Positions 1 through 11,600 of a DNA stretch of 64,000 bases are shown piece by piece. Within the stretch, counting starts at the first letter, position 1; the number at the start of each line of letters is the position of its first letter. The DNA lies in the NCBI GenBank assembly GCA_964450495.1, contig CAYVFU010000002.1:1-64000 (forward strand). The letters run 5' to 3'. Under the pieces are notes generated by a model, which saw only the letters and a program-made list of their open reading frames with translations, was not told the origin of the DNA and did no database searches. This DNA is from CALFUK01 sp964450495. Lineage in GTDB: Bacteria; Bacteroidota; Bacteroidia; Chitinophagales; Saprospiraceae. Both the position numbers and the translations under genes were made by a program.

Positions 1-394
1 TGATTATCAGATAATTAAAAATTATTAGTATTCCTACTTTCTAATAGTCCAATTTGTGTGGATTTGGTTTTCAAAGACACCATTGTAATGCTTGACTTTC
101 TATTTTTCAACTAACTAATCTCTTTCCTTTAAAGCTGTACTTGATCAACATCAAGGTGCATTCTCAATCAGCTTAGTACAGATAGATGCTCAGGTAAGAA
201 GATAGCTCTGAAATGTAGATTTTCTCAAAAGGTCTCTATGTGTAACACATAGAATTAGTCATTACCTGTGGTCCTTTTTCAGGATTTTCAATTTTTGCCA
301 CATAAAATTCAGCACATAATACCATTGCTGTTTCTTACATTGGCAACGTTAAGTTTGTTGTATGGCTCCTCGCTATGACTAATTATATCCGAGT
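1..394. other. Intergenic stretch at window start
   Basis: No convincing gene is visible. It contains a perfect 17-bp palindrome, CTATGTG-TAA-CACATAG, at 236-252, and a 9-bp inverted pair, ATTAGTCAT at 254-262 with ATGACTAAT at 375-383. A 30-codon minus-strand frame lies between the latter arms and is too short to support. Whatever flanks the left side is outside the window. Confidence 0.5.
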
Positions 395-1339
395 TTATTT
401 AGAAATAACAGTATCCTTCTGGATTTTATCAATCGTATAGGTAAATGAGAGTTCATGACTACCATTATTAAACTGTTGAAAGTCGTTAAAAGAGATATTA
501 TAGGAATAAAAGAAGCCAAAATCTTCAATGTTTACACCTGCAAGAAATCCAAATCTATTTTCCCCACCCACTGAATAAGTCAATCCACCAGTAAGTGATT
601 CATCTAAGAATTTCGCTTTTAAATTGATATCTGCGTGGGTTGGTGTCAACATTAGATACTTATATACAACAGAAGGCTCTAACACTAAATCATATTCTGG
701 CATTCTGTGTCTATATCCTAAATGAACAATAGCTCCAAATTCTTTTGCCCCAGTCGTTCCGGACTCAAAATCGTTTAGCATTGCACTGACCAAAGAAGGC
801 AATGTAAGTCCGTAGATTACTTTATCCATATATTCACCATATACACCAAAACTGACATCAAAAAACTGAGAACCATTGAGTCTATCAAGTATTTCTAAGT
901 CATTTTGGGCGACAAGAATAGAACTTGCATCCGATGCAGAAATTTGGTGTTGTAAATATTCTAATGATAAACCTGCTCTAACATCATTGGTTTCTGATTT
1001 TATCCCGTAAGAAACAGACACTAAGCCTTTTAATGTTTCAAATGAGGCATATCTATCACTGAGCAATTGAGCTCCAATTCCTATCCTATTTCCGATAGCC
1101 CCATCATAACTGAAGGTAAATGTACTTGGAGCTCCAGGAAAGCTAGCCCAAGTGTTTCTATAATTAACCAACAATTCGTGATTTCCTCTGAAACCTGTAT
1201 AACCAGGATTTATCAAAATAGGATGTTCGTTAGCTTGAGTGAAAATTCCTCTTTCACTGTGTAATCTCACCTGAGCAGATAAATCTGTTCCCAAGAGAAG
1301 TACAAATGCAATTACGATTAAGCACAATATATTTTTCAT
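395..1339 (-). CDS. PorP/SprF family type IX secretion-associated outer-membrane protein
   Basis: A 314-residue protein with a signal peptide (about 1-22, ending DLSAQ). The family's N-terminal signature follows: an FTQANEHPILINPGYTG stretch, then a GNHELLVNYRNTWASFPG stretch. The rest alternates short hydrophobic strands, as in an outer-membrane barrel. Known family: PorP and SprF act in T9SS, and SprF-type proteins are needed for export or surface attachment of adjacent type B C-terminal-domain (CTD) substrates. The gene starts 32 bp after the stop of the large type B CTD protein on the same strand, so the two are almost certainly one operon and a dedicated pair. Family assignment is firm; the specific partner role is inferred from position. 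Confidence 0.9.
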   Translation of the reverse strand: MKNILCLIVIAFVLLLGTDLSAQVRLHSERGIFTQANEHPILINPGYTGFRGNHELLVNYRNTWASFPGAPSTFTFSYDGAIGNRIGIGAQLLSDRYASFETLKGLVSVSYGIKSETNDVRAGLSLEYLQHQISASDASSILVAQNDLEILDRLNGSQFFDVSFGVYGEYMDKVIYGLTLPSLVSAMLNDFESGTTGAKEFGAIVHLGYRHRMPEYDLVLEPSVVYKYLMLTPTHADINLKAKFLDESLTGGLTYSVGGENRFGFLAGVNIEDFGFFYSYNISFNDFQQFNNGSHELSFTYTIDKIQKDTVISK

Positions 1340-1371
1340 ATTCGGTCTGCTTCCAGTTTTAGGATTAAAGA

Positions 1372-4300
1372 TTAATTTCCACTTTTTAGAACTGTGACTG
1401 TTCCTCTGTATATAGCTATGTTAGCACCTGTTCCTTGAGTCAATACCCACATATATCCACCTTCAGGTAATTCTTCTCCATCTTGATTGACGCCATTCCA
1501 GCCGTTTTGATAATTGGCTTCTGCGTATACGATTCTTCCCCATCTGTCATAAATACCCAGTTGATTAGGCGTATTATCATTTATATCCACACAGGTAAAT
1601 TCTAAAGTCTCATTTAAATTATCACCATTAGGTGTTATGATTGGTGTACCAGGACATTCAGTAGGATCGATTGGTGTTCCACCTCCATCTGAACAGTCAT
1701 CTACCTGTATACCAGAAACTTCCATTTGTTCGCAGCCATCAGAAATAACTGCATTATATGTGCCTCCAGTTAATCCAGTAACAATTCGTTGATCTATAGG
1801 ATCTACTATGCCATCAGACCATTCCACGGTAAAGTTTCCTGAACCACCATCTGTATTCAATGTAATTATACCAGCATCTTCAGCTGCCGATTCACAAGTT
1901 GTTACTGCATCGACAGTAAATGATTGATATTCTTCTATAACAATAGTTCGGCTTACTGCGGTACCACATGCATCATCCGCTGTTATTTCATAGGAGCCTG
2001 GAGCAAGATTCATGATTGGGAAAGTGCTTTCAACACCATTTACCCTTACAATTCTATCTTCGCAACCGCCAACCACTTGACCGATGATTGATGCATCCTC
2101 TAATCCCACACAAGAGACTGATGATACTTCTAGTTCATCTAAGAAAATAGCAGCCCATTGGACTTCAGTAAAAAAGATAGTCGGACAATCTGTACCATCG
2201 GTTATAGTCAGTGTATATTCTCCTGGTTCAAGATTTTCTCTTGACAATTCAGTAGAGCCATCACTCCAAGCAAAACCTAACGTGTCTATACCATCACCTG
2301 GTATGTCAATAATGACAGCACCATTATTTGCCTCTCTATTCGTTGCATTAACAACTTCTGAGGTAAAATCTACATTTCCTTCCAGTGTCAATGTGATTCT
2401 ACTAGAAGCATTTATACTCGAATCATTATTATCAGTAATTTCTATGGTGTACTGACCTGCTTCCAAATTTGAAATATCTTCTTGAGTGGAGGTAAATCCA
2501 TTTGGTCCTTCCCACCTGTAAATAAAGTTACCACAGCCGCCTGTCACATCTATAAAGATTGACCCTGCATTCATCGCTTCGCATGTCGGACGAATTACGG
2601 ATGATTCTTGTATTTCTATTTGTGGTACAGAAGAAGATAAGGTGTATGTTTCAGTTGCAACATTTCCATTCTCATCTGTCACTCTTACTGTCCAGTCTCC
2701 TGGTGCTACTCTAAAAATATCTTGTTCATCTGAGGTCTCTCCGTTCGGACCTGTCCACATGTATGAATACGGTGAGCAGCCTCCTGTTGCAGTTATCTCA
2801 ATTCGTGAACCTCCATTACAAGATCCATCTTCTAGGTTGTCTAAATTTATTGTAAGCGGATCATCTGAACTTATCGAACCAGCCAAAGGAACTGTACGAA
2901 CATAGGTACAATTGTTTGCGTCTGTAATGGTCACTTGATAAGTGGCTGCATCTAATCCAGTCTGATTTTGTGTTTCTGGTAAACCACCTGACCAAACAAA
3001 GGTAAATGGAACTGATCCTCCAAGTATCTGTGTGGTGATACTACCACCAGTAGTACATGTAGCATCTATTGTAGAGAAACTGATATCAGGAGCACCTGGT
3101 GTGGCAATCGTATATGTCCTCATTGATGAATCCCCTTCTGCGTCTACTGCTGTTAATGTATATGTGCCAGAAGGTACAGCCTGCAAATTACAGTCTCCTG
3201 TACTTGATCTTATAACACTACCATCTTCTCTAGTCCATGTACACGTTACTGGAGAAACAAAGCCAGTTGGAGCTGAAACCAGTATAGAACCTGTATTATC
3301 ATCCGGGCATTCTGGATTAGTTATTTGACCAGGTCCAAGAGACCCTTTCATGCCAGTACCTCCACAATCTATTGCAATAGAACCTGATTGTACATCCACA
3401 GGTAATACCATGTTATCACTATCTGTAAATTCTATGGATACTGTTGCGTTATTGACAAAGGTCACTTGAGAAGAACTTGTTCCTTCACAACTTCCAATGA
3501 CATCAAAACAAAGCGTAAATAATGTAGAATTATCTGCAAGTGTTACAGCAGTCGCTGGAGACCAGCTTATCCTTAAATTTCCTGCATCAGTAAGGTTTGA
3601 ATTTGCATCTCCAAAACCAGTCAATACGCCTGGATTAATTAATGTGTCAAATGTCATGAATGATGGATCCCATTGGATATTGAACTGAGCACTTTGTACG
3701 TCATCAAAATTTGCTGTACTCACATCAATACAAGACTGTTGTCCAGTCATCGCATTTGAAACAGTCGTTGAATTCAATTGTAAATTACCAGGTGGTACGA
3801 CTATGATGTCATCTCCCACTTGTACAAAACCATTATCAATACACGTGGATAAAGGGATACCTGCGCCACTAGCTATCTCTAGAGCAAATCCTGGGAGATC
3901 ACCAACCTCTATTGTTGAAGACTGACCATCAGTTCCTACTGCATCAAAGCACAGCTCAAATAACACTGTTCCATCATCAACAGTTACTGGATCATCACCT
4001 AATCCTATAAGCCAAAGCAATCTCAATTCGCCATCAGATATATCATTTTCGTTAAGTGATATCGCAGAAATGGCTTCTTCATTAAGACCAGTGTAGTTCA
4101 AGACATCTTCATTCCAGCTAATGCCAGCCTGAATACTTGCGATATCCGTAAAATTACCTGCTGTAACAGGAACACATATATTCTGACCTGGGTCAATGCT
4201 TTGACTTGCAAGTATTAAAGACACATCTGAAGATCCTACACAAACATCATCTCCGTCTCCCATGTCACCATCACCGCCATCACCACCATCACCGCCGTCG

Positions 4301-5382
4301 CCGCCATCACCACCGTCGCCACCAGCACCTATAACCACTTGACCTTGTGAAATACAAAGTGTTTGGGATTGCGCTGCACCATTGGCTATTTCAATACCGA
4401 AATTGGTTAAGTCCACAAATTCGACATCAGAAGATTCACCATTAGAACCACTTCCGTCAAAGCATATTTCGAATAAAACTGAACCATCTTCAGGTGAAAT
4501 ATTATCTCCACCGAATGGAACAAGCCATAAGACTCTTAATATTCCATCATCAATTAAATTTTCATTAAGGGTTATACTAGAAAGTGTTAGTTCATTCACA
4601 CCTGTGAAAGTAAGTACTTCTGGATCCCATTGAACTCCAGTTTGCAAGCTTGCGATATCTACCCAATTGCCGCTTGTTACTGGGAAACATGTATTACCAT
4701 TTGCTGTCACTGAACCACCTTGAATGATCAAACTAGTATCGTCTGAATCTGCACATACGTTTTCAGTACCACCTTGTTGTCCACCATCTCCACCATCTCC
4801 ACCATCNNNNNNNNNNNNNNNNNNNNNNNNNNNNNNNNNNNNNNNNNNNNNNNNNNNNNNNNNNNNNNNNNNNNNNNNNNNNNNNNNNNNNNNNNNNNNN
4901 NNNNNNCCAATAACTTCAAAATCATTATTGATAAATCTAGCAACTTCAATTGCTCTTGGTGTATTCGAAAGCTCAATAGCTGACTGAGCGCATTCTGCAC
5001 CAACTCCGTTTAATCGTATGGTGAATAACCTTGTACCGTCAGGTAAACTTCTAGGTTCTGCGCTATCAAGGTTCCAAGAAACAGTCAATTCACCTTCATC
5101 AATAGCAACACCTCCCGGTGGAGTTGCAATATTTCCTTGAAAGGTAAATTGATCCAATTCAGTAGTGACATTTTCAATACTATTATATGTCAATACATTT
5201 GGATCCCAATTGATGGAAAACTGTAATGAAGCAATATCTGTGAAATCACTTACTGATACATCTATATCTATCGTGTCACCTGGCTGAGCTGTTCCTCCTG
5301 TAAAAACAACCGAAATTTGAGATTGCATTACTGTCAAAGTAAACAAAGCGAGGAAACAGGTGCAAAAAAAGGTTTTAAACAT
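1372..5382 (-). CDS. Cohesin-like / SprB-repeat cell-surface protein with gliding-motility-associated (type B) C-terminal domain, interrupted by an assembly gap
   Basis: About 1336 residues as assembled, with a signal peptide (1-21). Four cohesin-like modules follow, each opening with a DIASLQ-type motif and a WDPxVLTF-type strand; they are joined by Gly-Gly-Asp linkers. Next come several SprB-type repeats (GGCxPYxYxWxGPNG, then GxYTIxITDNN). The protein ends in a CHU_C/TIGR04131-like domain (ITPNGDNLNE, IYDRWGRIVY, NGWNG, PEGGYMW). Known: this C-terminus directs T9SS export and, in gliding species, a surface adhesin role. The 100-N gap lies in the first GGD linker, and the frame is open on both sides. 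True linker length is unknown. It is followed 32 bp downstream by the SprF-like gene. Confidence 0.88.
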   Translation of the reverse strand: MFKTFFCTCFLALFTLTVMQSQISVVFTGGTAQPGDTIDIDVSVSDFTDIASLQFSINWDPNVLTYNSIENVTTELDQFTFQGNIATPPGGVAIDEGELTVSWNLDSAEPRSLPDGTRLFTIRLNGVGAECAQSAIELSNTPRAIEVARFINNDFEVIXXXXXXXXXXXXXXXXXXXXXXXXXXXXXXXXXXDGGDGGDGGQQGGTENVCADSDDTSLIIQGGSVTANGNTCFPVTSGNWVDIASLQTGVQWDPEVLTFTGVNELTLSSITLNENLIDDGILRVLWLVPFGGDNISPEDGSVLFEICFDGSGSNGESSDVEFVDLTNFGIEIANGAAQSQTLCISQGQVVIGAGGDGGDGGDGGDGGDGGDGDMGDGDDVCVGSSDVSLILASQSIDPGQNICVPVTAGNFTDIASIQAGISWNEDVLNYTGLNEEAISAISLNENDISDGELRLLWLIGLGDDPVTVDDGTVLFELCFDAVGTDGQSSTIEVGDLPGFALEIASGAGIPLSTCIDNGFVQVGDDIIVVPPGNLQLNSTTVSNAMTGQQSCIDVSTANFDDVQSAQFNIQWDPSFMTFDTLINPGVLTGFGDANSNLTDAGNLRISWSPATAVTLADNSTLFTLCFDVIGSCEGTSSSQVTFVNNATVSIEFTDSDNMVLPVDVQSGSIAIDCGGTGMKGSLGPGQITNPECPDDNTGSILVSAPTGFVSPVTCTWTREDGSVIRSSTGDCNLQAVPSGTYTLTAVDAEGDSSMRTYTIATPGAPDISFSTIDATCTTGGSITTQILGGSVPFTFVWSGGLPETQNQTGLDAATYQVTITDANNCTYVRTVPLAGSISSDDPLTINLDNLEDGSCNGGSRIEITATGGCSPYSYMWTGPNGETSDEQDIFRVAPGDWTVRVTDENGNVATETYTLSSSVPQIEIQESSVIRPTCEAMNAGSIFIDVTGGCGNFIYRWEGPNGFTSTQEDISNLEAGQYTIEITDNNDSSINASSRITLTLEGNVDFTSEVVNATNREANNGAVIIDIPGDGIDTLGFAWSDGSTELSRENLEPGEYTLTITDGTDCPTIFFTEVQWAAIFLDELEVSSVSCVGLEDASIIGQVVGGCEDRIVRVNGVESTFPIMNLAPGSYEITADDACGTAVSRTIVIEEYQSFTVDAVTTCESAAEDAGIITLNTDGGSGNFTVEWSDGIVDPIDQRIVTGLTGGTYNAVISDGCEQMEVSGIQVDDCSDGGGTPIDPTECPGTPIITPNGDNLNETLEFTCVDINDNTPNQLGIYDRWGRIVYAEANYQNGWNGVNQDGEELPEGGYMWVLTQGTGANIAIYRGTVTVLKSGN
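4258..4324 (-). repeat. Gly-Gly-Asp coding microsatellite
   Basis: A 9-bp tandem unit (caccatcac / cgccgtcgc variants on the plus strand) encodes a (GGD)n linker between the second and third cohesin-like modules. A second tract of the same kind abuts the gap at 4807. Units differ by synonymous changes, so the tract is old rather than freshly expanded. Confidence 0.8.
4807..4906. other. Assembly gap (100 N) inside the GGD linker
   Basis: Exactly 100 N, a placeholder length. The left flank is a tandem ccaccatct-type repeat. The right flank reads FEVIG on the minus strand, which parallels the VVIGAGG start of the second linker. The sequencing break is therefore probably an unresolved GGD repeat and not a missing domain. 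Confidence 0.9.
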
Positions 5383-5420
5383 TGTTGTTGTGTTTTATAG
5401 GACGGCTTACACTAAGCTGA

Positions 5421-5428
5421 CAAAGTTA
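5421..5428 (-). promoter_or_regulatory. -7 element TAACTTTG upstream of the cohesin/SprB-repeat gene
   Basis: Matches the Bacteroidota -7 consensus TAnnTTTG exactly and lies 38 nt upstream of the ATG at 5382. No clear -33 TTG is seen. Confidence 0.45.
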
Positions 5429-5616
5429 AGAAATAGTTTATGTTTTTAGTGTTATACGTCATTTGAACAAGAAATAAACCCTATTGATAAAGGAAGAAAT
5501 TGGCTTGGTATATCCCTTACGACTTTTCTTCATTACATAAGTTTCTAAAAATAGCTCGATTCAACTGTATCAAGCTTTAACATATTGATAGCATTAATTA
5601 TTCCAATTTTTAACAT

Positions 5617-8600
5617 TTATTGAATACAAACTATCTTTTTGGTGATTTTTTGTTTCCCATATGCCAATTGGCAGAAGTAAATACCTGAACCAGATAGTTG
5701 GTTAGCCTGAATCGCAATTGAATGCTTATCTCCTTTAATTAATGTTTGTCTAAATACCAGATTACCACTTTCATCAAAGATTTGCAATACACTTTCATGC
5801 TCAAATAACTCGGTATCTATGATAATATTGGTTTGATTAATGAATGGATTTTGGCCAATCTGAAAATCAAACCCTGCTTGCAGAATAGACTCTAGTTCTA
5901 TCTTCAACCCAACTCTTTGGTACTGGTCAGTATATAATTCTCCACGTAATCGATTGTTTATCAATGACATGACTGGTTTGTCTGATGTTTTTTCATGATC
6001 TAATTGTTTGAATCTCACCACTAAAAATCCAGATTCTGTTAATTTTTGGCTGTTTGAATGATTCCAACTCACATTTAATTTTCCATCTTTTGCGTGGTAA
6101 TGTTCATCAGAGAAATTTTGTAGCTCTGATTCAATATTTACCAGTTCATACTTCGAATGATCATAATCAGCACTAAATTGAATTCCTCTAAGGCTAATTT
6201 CTTCCGTTGGTTTTAATGTAACAGTCAGCAAATTATTTGCTTCAATCTGAGACTGTATTATTGTTGTTTCTTTAGAATTTCTGGTTTCAACCTGATTTAA
6301 AATTGATGAAGGACTTGCAGAATCGTTTACATCTCCAATTTTTACGGCAATGAAGTCTGTCACAGCATTTGATTGCTTTAAATCTAGAATATCGATAAAC
6401 TCTGAAAAAGGCCACGGTGATGTAGGATCGAAGAATTCTTGGCTGCTATTAACAAATCTCCATGATGTATTGTTTGGGAAAGTTTCATCAAGGCCCAGCA
6501 GTACTTTTCTCAAAATGACAATATCAGAAGCAGACAAGCTCCCATTATTGCTGATGTCTGATGCTATAATCTTGTAAGGATCAGTAAAAGGTCTATTTCC
6601 AACAATATGATTTTGAATCAATACTAAATCTAAGGTACTTACTCCATTCAATGGATCATCCTCTTTATGAGCGCTTACTTGGTAGTTGTCCCCCATAACC
6701 ATACTTGGAAAATGAAATTGACCAGATAGGTCTGTTTTTTCTTTATAATAGGCGTCAGTATTTACTTGATAAAGTTCAATATCTACATCTTCCACTAATT
6801 TATTAGACGATGTCATCACTGCACCTTCAATATCCATAAATCCTTGTGAATTTGTGTCTGAATCACAACGATGATTGGCCTGTATTTCTATTTGACTCCG
6901 GCAAAAGTCTGCATTATCGCTGTTGTCAAAGACCCAAACTTCAACTTCTTGTAAGCCTATTTCTTCACAATCAAAACTAACCATGCTACTCAACGTATCT
7001 TGAGTATTTGCTTTTTTAATCAGAAAAGTCAATTCATTGTCTAAGCAATTATCAACACTAGATAAATCGAGATCATTTGCCCAAATTTCTACGTCGTTTG
7101 ATGACGCCGAAATAACGGTTGTCAATTCTCCACGGCAAACAGCAATTGGAGGCACATTATCCTCGATAATAAATGTATCTCTACATGTTGCCGAATTGCC
7201 ACACTGATCTTTAACAACCCATTTGATGGCATGAGTCCCAAATGGCACACTATTACTGGCAAATCTAATTCCTTGACCGTGTGTCGTGTCTCCATTTTCA
7301 AACTCAATGATGTAATCCACCATCAACTCATTTAAAGGTGTACAATCATCAGATACATTAGCAGTAAATTCCACTGAAACGCTACAATCTCCAGTTGGTC
7401 CATTTATCTGCTTTATCATACAATTGTTCTCAAATTGAGGCGGAACGGTATTATGAAATTCTAGCTTCTGTGTGTAAGACCATATGCCTGTCGTGGATTC
7501 TGGTTTAGATTCATCATATTGACACCAGTCTATGACGGTCCATTTTCTCAGTATTTTTGAACAAGCATTTTCTTCTGAAAGAAATTCTTCATCACTGTGA
7601 TTTGCTACAAGTAACGAACAACCTACTGACAATGAGTCTATGTTTGGACTTCCAGTGATCTCAGGATCTACTGCATCCAAGCTACAATCAGAGTCACTTA
7701 TATAATCTTCAGGCCAAAGGTATGGATGCATTTCAAAAGGAGTTTCAATCAAGATTTGTATGTGTTGGTCATAAGAATCTAGTATCACATTTTGATTATT
7801 TCGTAATGACCATCTTCTGACCATTGAGCCAACTTTACATTGATTAGAAGAATATTGATCTGTATAGTCAATGGAATAGACTGCACAATCCTCCGCAATA
7901 GTTGGTTTGCCCATATCCTTCTCCTCTAAATTTTCGTAACAATACACTGTCTGGTGGGGAGGATGCGACCTAAATCTGGGAGCCACATTCTCAACGATAG
8001 AGACATTTACTGTACAGGTGTTTTTATTTCCTGAACTGTCTTCTACTTGCAACATAACTTGGTGATCAGAACTAACATCTAAACAGCAAAACTCTACATA
8101 TTCAGCAAAATCTACTTCTGTGGAATCAGTACATTCTGATAAAGAAAGACGCTTAACACTTAACTCAACGTCAGAACACGCATCAAAACTGCCATTATCA
8201 AATGATGCAGCAAACACTTTTGCTTTGCCATCACTTGACAGGGTAACTGAATTATTTTCTTCGCAAACTGGTATTGGAGCATTATAATCATCAATAATCA
8301 CTTCATAGTAGCAGCTCGCTTCATTGCCGCATTCATCGTAGGCTGTGCAGGTGATCCAACTTCTACCACCAGGCATATTGTAAATCCAAAATTCTCCATT
8401 CTCTTCAACTGCTTCAGCTTTTGTTACATTATCATACGGGTCTTCTCCGTCAATGACTGGTCTGTAAGCAAAATCATAAGTAAAATTACCAGAACCACAA
8501 CCAGATCCAATTTCTGGCATTTCTACTTTTAATCTAGATAGACCACATGACACTCCATCAGAATCATAACTTTTGACCTCTTCAATGCAAATCATGGTGG

Positions 8601-11600
8601 GGCCGAGTTCATCAACAACTTGGATGACTTGATATCCAAATAAAGGATTATTGTACCCTTCACCTTTTGGTAAACACCAATCGAGCACCGTCCATTTCCT
8701 AAGTATTTTATAGCTACTACCGCATTGTGGAACGATTTGGTCCTCAAATCCAATCTCTAAACTACAATGTCCTTCAGATCCATTGATTGGGTGATTCTGA
8801 TATAATGGGAATCCAGTCAACTCAGGATCAGGTTTTTCATCATTATTCATATCGTATAGGGATGCATCAGCGCATGCAATGCTCATATCTGTAGGAAACT
8901 GAACATCACTTAAATCGAATGCTTTGTACACCAGTGTATGTTCACATGGTCGAGATTCGTTGTTGTAATTGTCTATTGCTACATATGTCACAGTCTTCTT
9001 TGCTCTGAATTCACCAGATTCACATGCGTAATCTTCAATGTCTATATTTCTTTTTTGTATGGTGAATGAACTACAAGCATCTTCTACCCAAGCTGAAATA
9101 TCTTTGATAGGGTCAGGTAAATGACAACTAATTGTATCAATCTCAGGACAGTAAATAAGAGGTGGTTTTTTATCTTCTAATGTAATGTTGCCCCAACAAG
9201 AATTATCTGATGGGCTACCTAGTTCGAAAACTTGCGCTTGAATCGTTTTGCCGATGTATTGTTTGCCTATTGGATTAGGGATTAATTCGTTATTATTTTC
9301 TGGGTCTGATAGGACAACATAATAATTGTCCAAACAATCTCTAACATCACCTTCTAGTAATATTTCTGGTCTTATGTATGCACTGCATTCATCGTCAATT
9401 CCAATATTTACACCGTTACTTGTGCAAGCAAGACCGCATGATTCTATGTGTGGAATGTATTCGAATTCTACTTGGTAAAGTATTGAACAACTTGCATATT
9501 GATCATCGTTGTTGCCAGGAAAAGTACAACCAGAAAATACAGTAAATACTCGTTCAATCTCATAGGTTTGAGGACCAGTTTGACGTATAATATCTCCATG
9601 GTTTATATCGTAGTTACTGTTGCCACAATTGTTTATGATCTGAACAGCGTTGTAGTCTGGCTCGGGGATTTCATCAAATGATCCATAAATTCTATCTGGA
9701 GTAGAAGGACAATTAACGGATAATTTTTTTGTTGGTGGTGCTAATATTACTGAACTACACTCATTGCTATTTTTTGGATTTCTACATGATGATGAATTTA
9801 TGACACCTACTTCAATTTCATAGTTTATATTATGTGGATAAATCAATTCAAATTCTGCACTAGTAACTCCATTTAGATCTAAAGCATTGCTTACGCAAAC
9901 TGGTGAAGAAACTGATAGTGCATTTCCAGTTAGATCTATTGCTTCGAGCATCCCATTTAATCCACCTACTTCTATAGTTACAGAGTATGTTTCATTTCGT
10001 AAATCTGTAATTTCAGGAGTAGATAACAATATCGGCGCAATGCACTCATCTGTATTTTCACAACCCATTCTTGCACCAAATGCATTTACAACAAGTCCAT
10101 TCGGACCGTCGCCTATATTAACATTACTACTGCCATCCCAAATAGCTAAATAATAATTTTTTGGAACAGAAAAATCAGCATCGTCTACAATAATTGACTG
10201 CCAAAATTCACTGGATATTCCTGAGCGAATAAATGTCAAACTACTACAGTTTCCACTTAACGGAATTGAATTTCCAGTTGCAGTAGACTGAATACTTGTA
10301 CCCTCTGAATGGTTATTAGATAAGTATAATGCCCAAGCTAAATCTTCATCATCATCTAAAAATAGTTGGAAAGAACTGACAAGCGGACGCACATCAAAAT
10401 TTATCCAAATTATGTCTTCACCAACTTGAGGAACGCTTGGTGACATCATATAACCTGTGTGCGGATTATAGTACTTATTATTAAATTCTATTTCAAAATT
10501 AGTAGGATCATAAATGTAGGTAGGAGCTTCTAAAGTCATAAAACTACCATCAGTACCACACTTAACAACTCCACCTGATATAGAAGAGTCATCTATACTA
10601 CCATCTTCTGTCCATGACGAACCTGCATCGAAGCGTTGTGCAGCCAAACATGGTGTTGTTTGCGCACAATCATCAGTCACTTTAATGATGATTTCTGCAG
10701 CATCATTATCGCAAGGACTTGATTCATCAAAATCAAAAGAATAGGTATACACATATGTCCGAATTGTGGACGCTGAAGTGAATTGCACGGTGCCAGCAGA
10801 CGGATTAAAAACACCCCCATCTTCAGGTTGAGGTCCGGACCATTTACCACCTTCGTCTGGACCATTGAGAAGTGAGTTTAAGTCAATGTTCAATTCACCT
10901 TCATCGAATGCACAAATTTCGTGTTTCGATCCATTTCCAGCACTTGGCTGCGCACTAATATATACTGTTGCAATTGCTTCTTCAGGACTACAAGGTACTT
11001 GGTCATTGTTTACGCTTAATTGGAACTCATATTTACCAATTGGAAGGAAACTCAAATCAACATTTGATGGATTGGATAAATCAACATAAGTCCCACTCAA
11101 ATCTGTCCATATCCCACCAATAGGTACTTCTTCAATGCCCAATATAGATGACAAATCAACTATTGCGTTTCCGTGATCGCAAATTGTGAATGCTCCATTT
11201 TCTCCGACAGAACTGCCTTTAATGACTAATTCTAGGTCTAAAACGGTTGTATTTTCTGCGCATAATGTATTTTCAAAAGTATATTCGAAAACATAAATTC
11301 CTTGAATTAGGTTGGTAGTTTCGATTATTCCAGTTTGGGGATTAAAGTCAATTTCATCTGGTAAAACAGTCCCATTGCTCGGTTGAAAAACACCACCTAA
11401 TTGACTATTAGGGGTCAGTAAATCGGTCAAATTTTCAGTGTTTGTTTCGCCTTCACAGACCATTATTGGTTCATTCAAACCAGTTGCTTGGGGAACTCCA
11501 TCTATAACATATACTGTCACGAAAGCTTCACTGCTTGTACAATCAGATCCATTGTCAAATCGATAGGAAAATTGATATGTTCCTGGGAATGCATTTGATG

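Noticed and set aside
4258..4324. CRISPR-like short repeats
   Set aside because: The units are contiguous 9-bp coding repeats (GGD) with no spacers and no cas genes nearby.
4728..5003. Short frames across the first gap on both strands
   Set aside because: They exist only because N runs have no stop codons. The cohesin/SprB-repeat gene explains both flanks.
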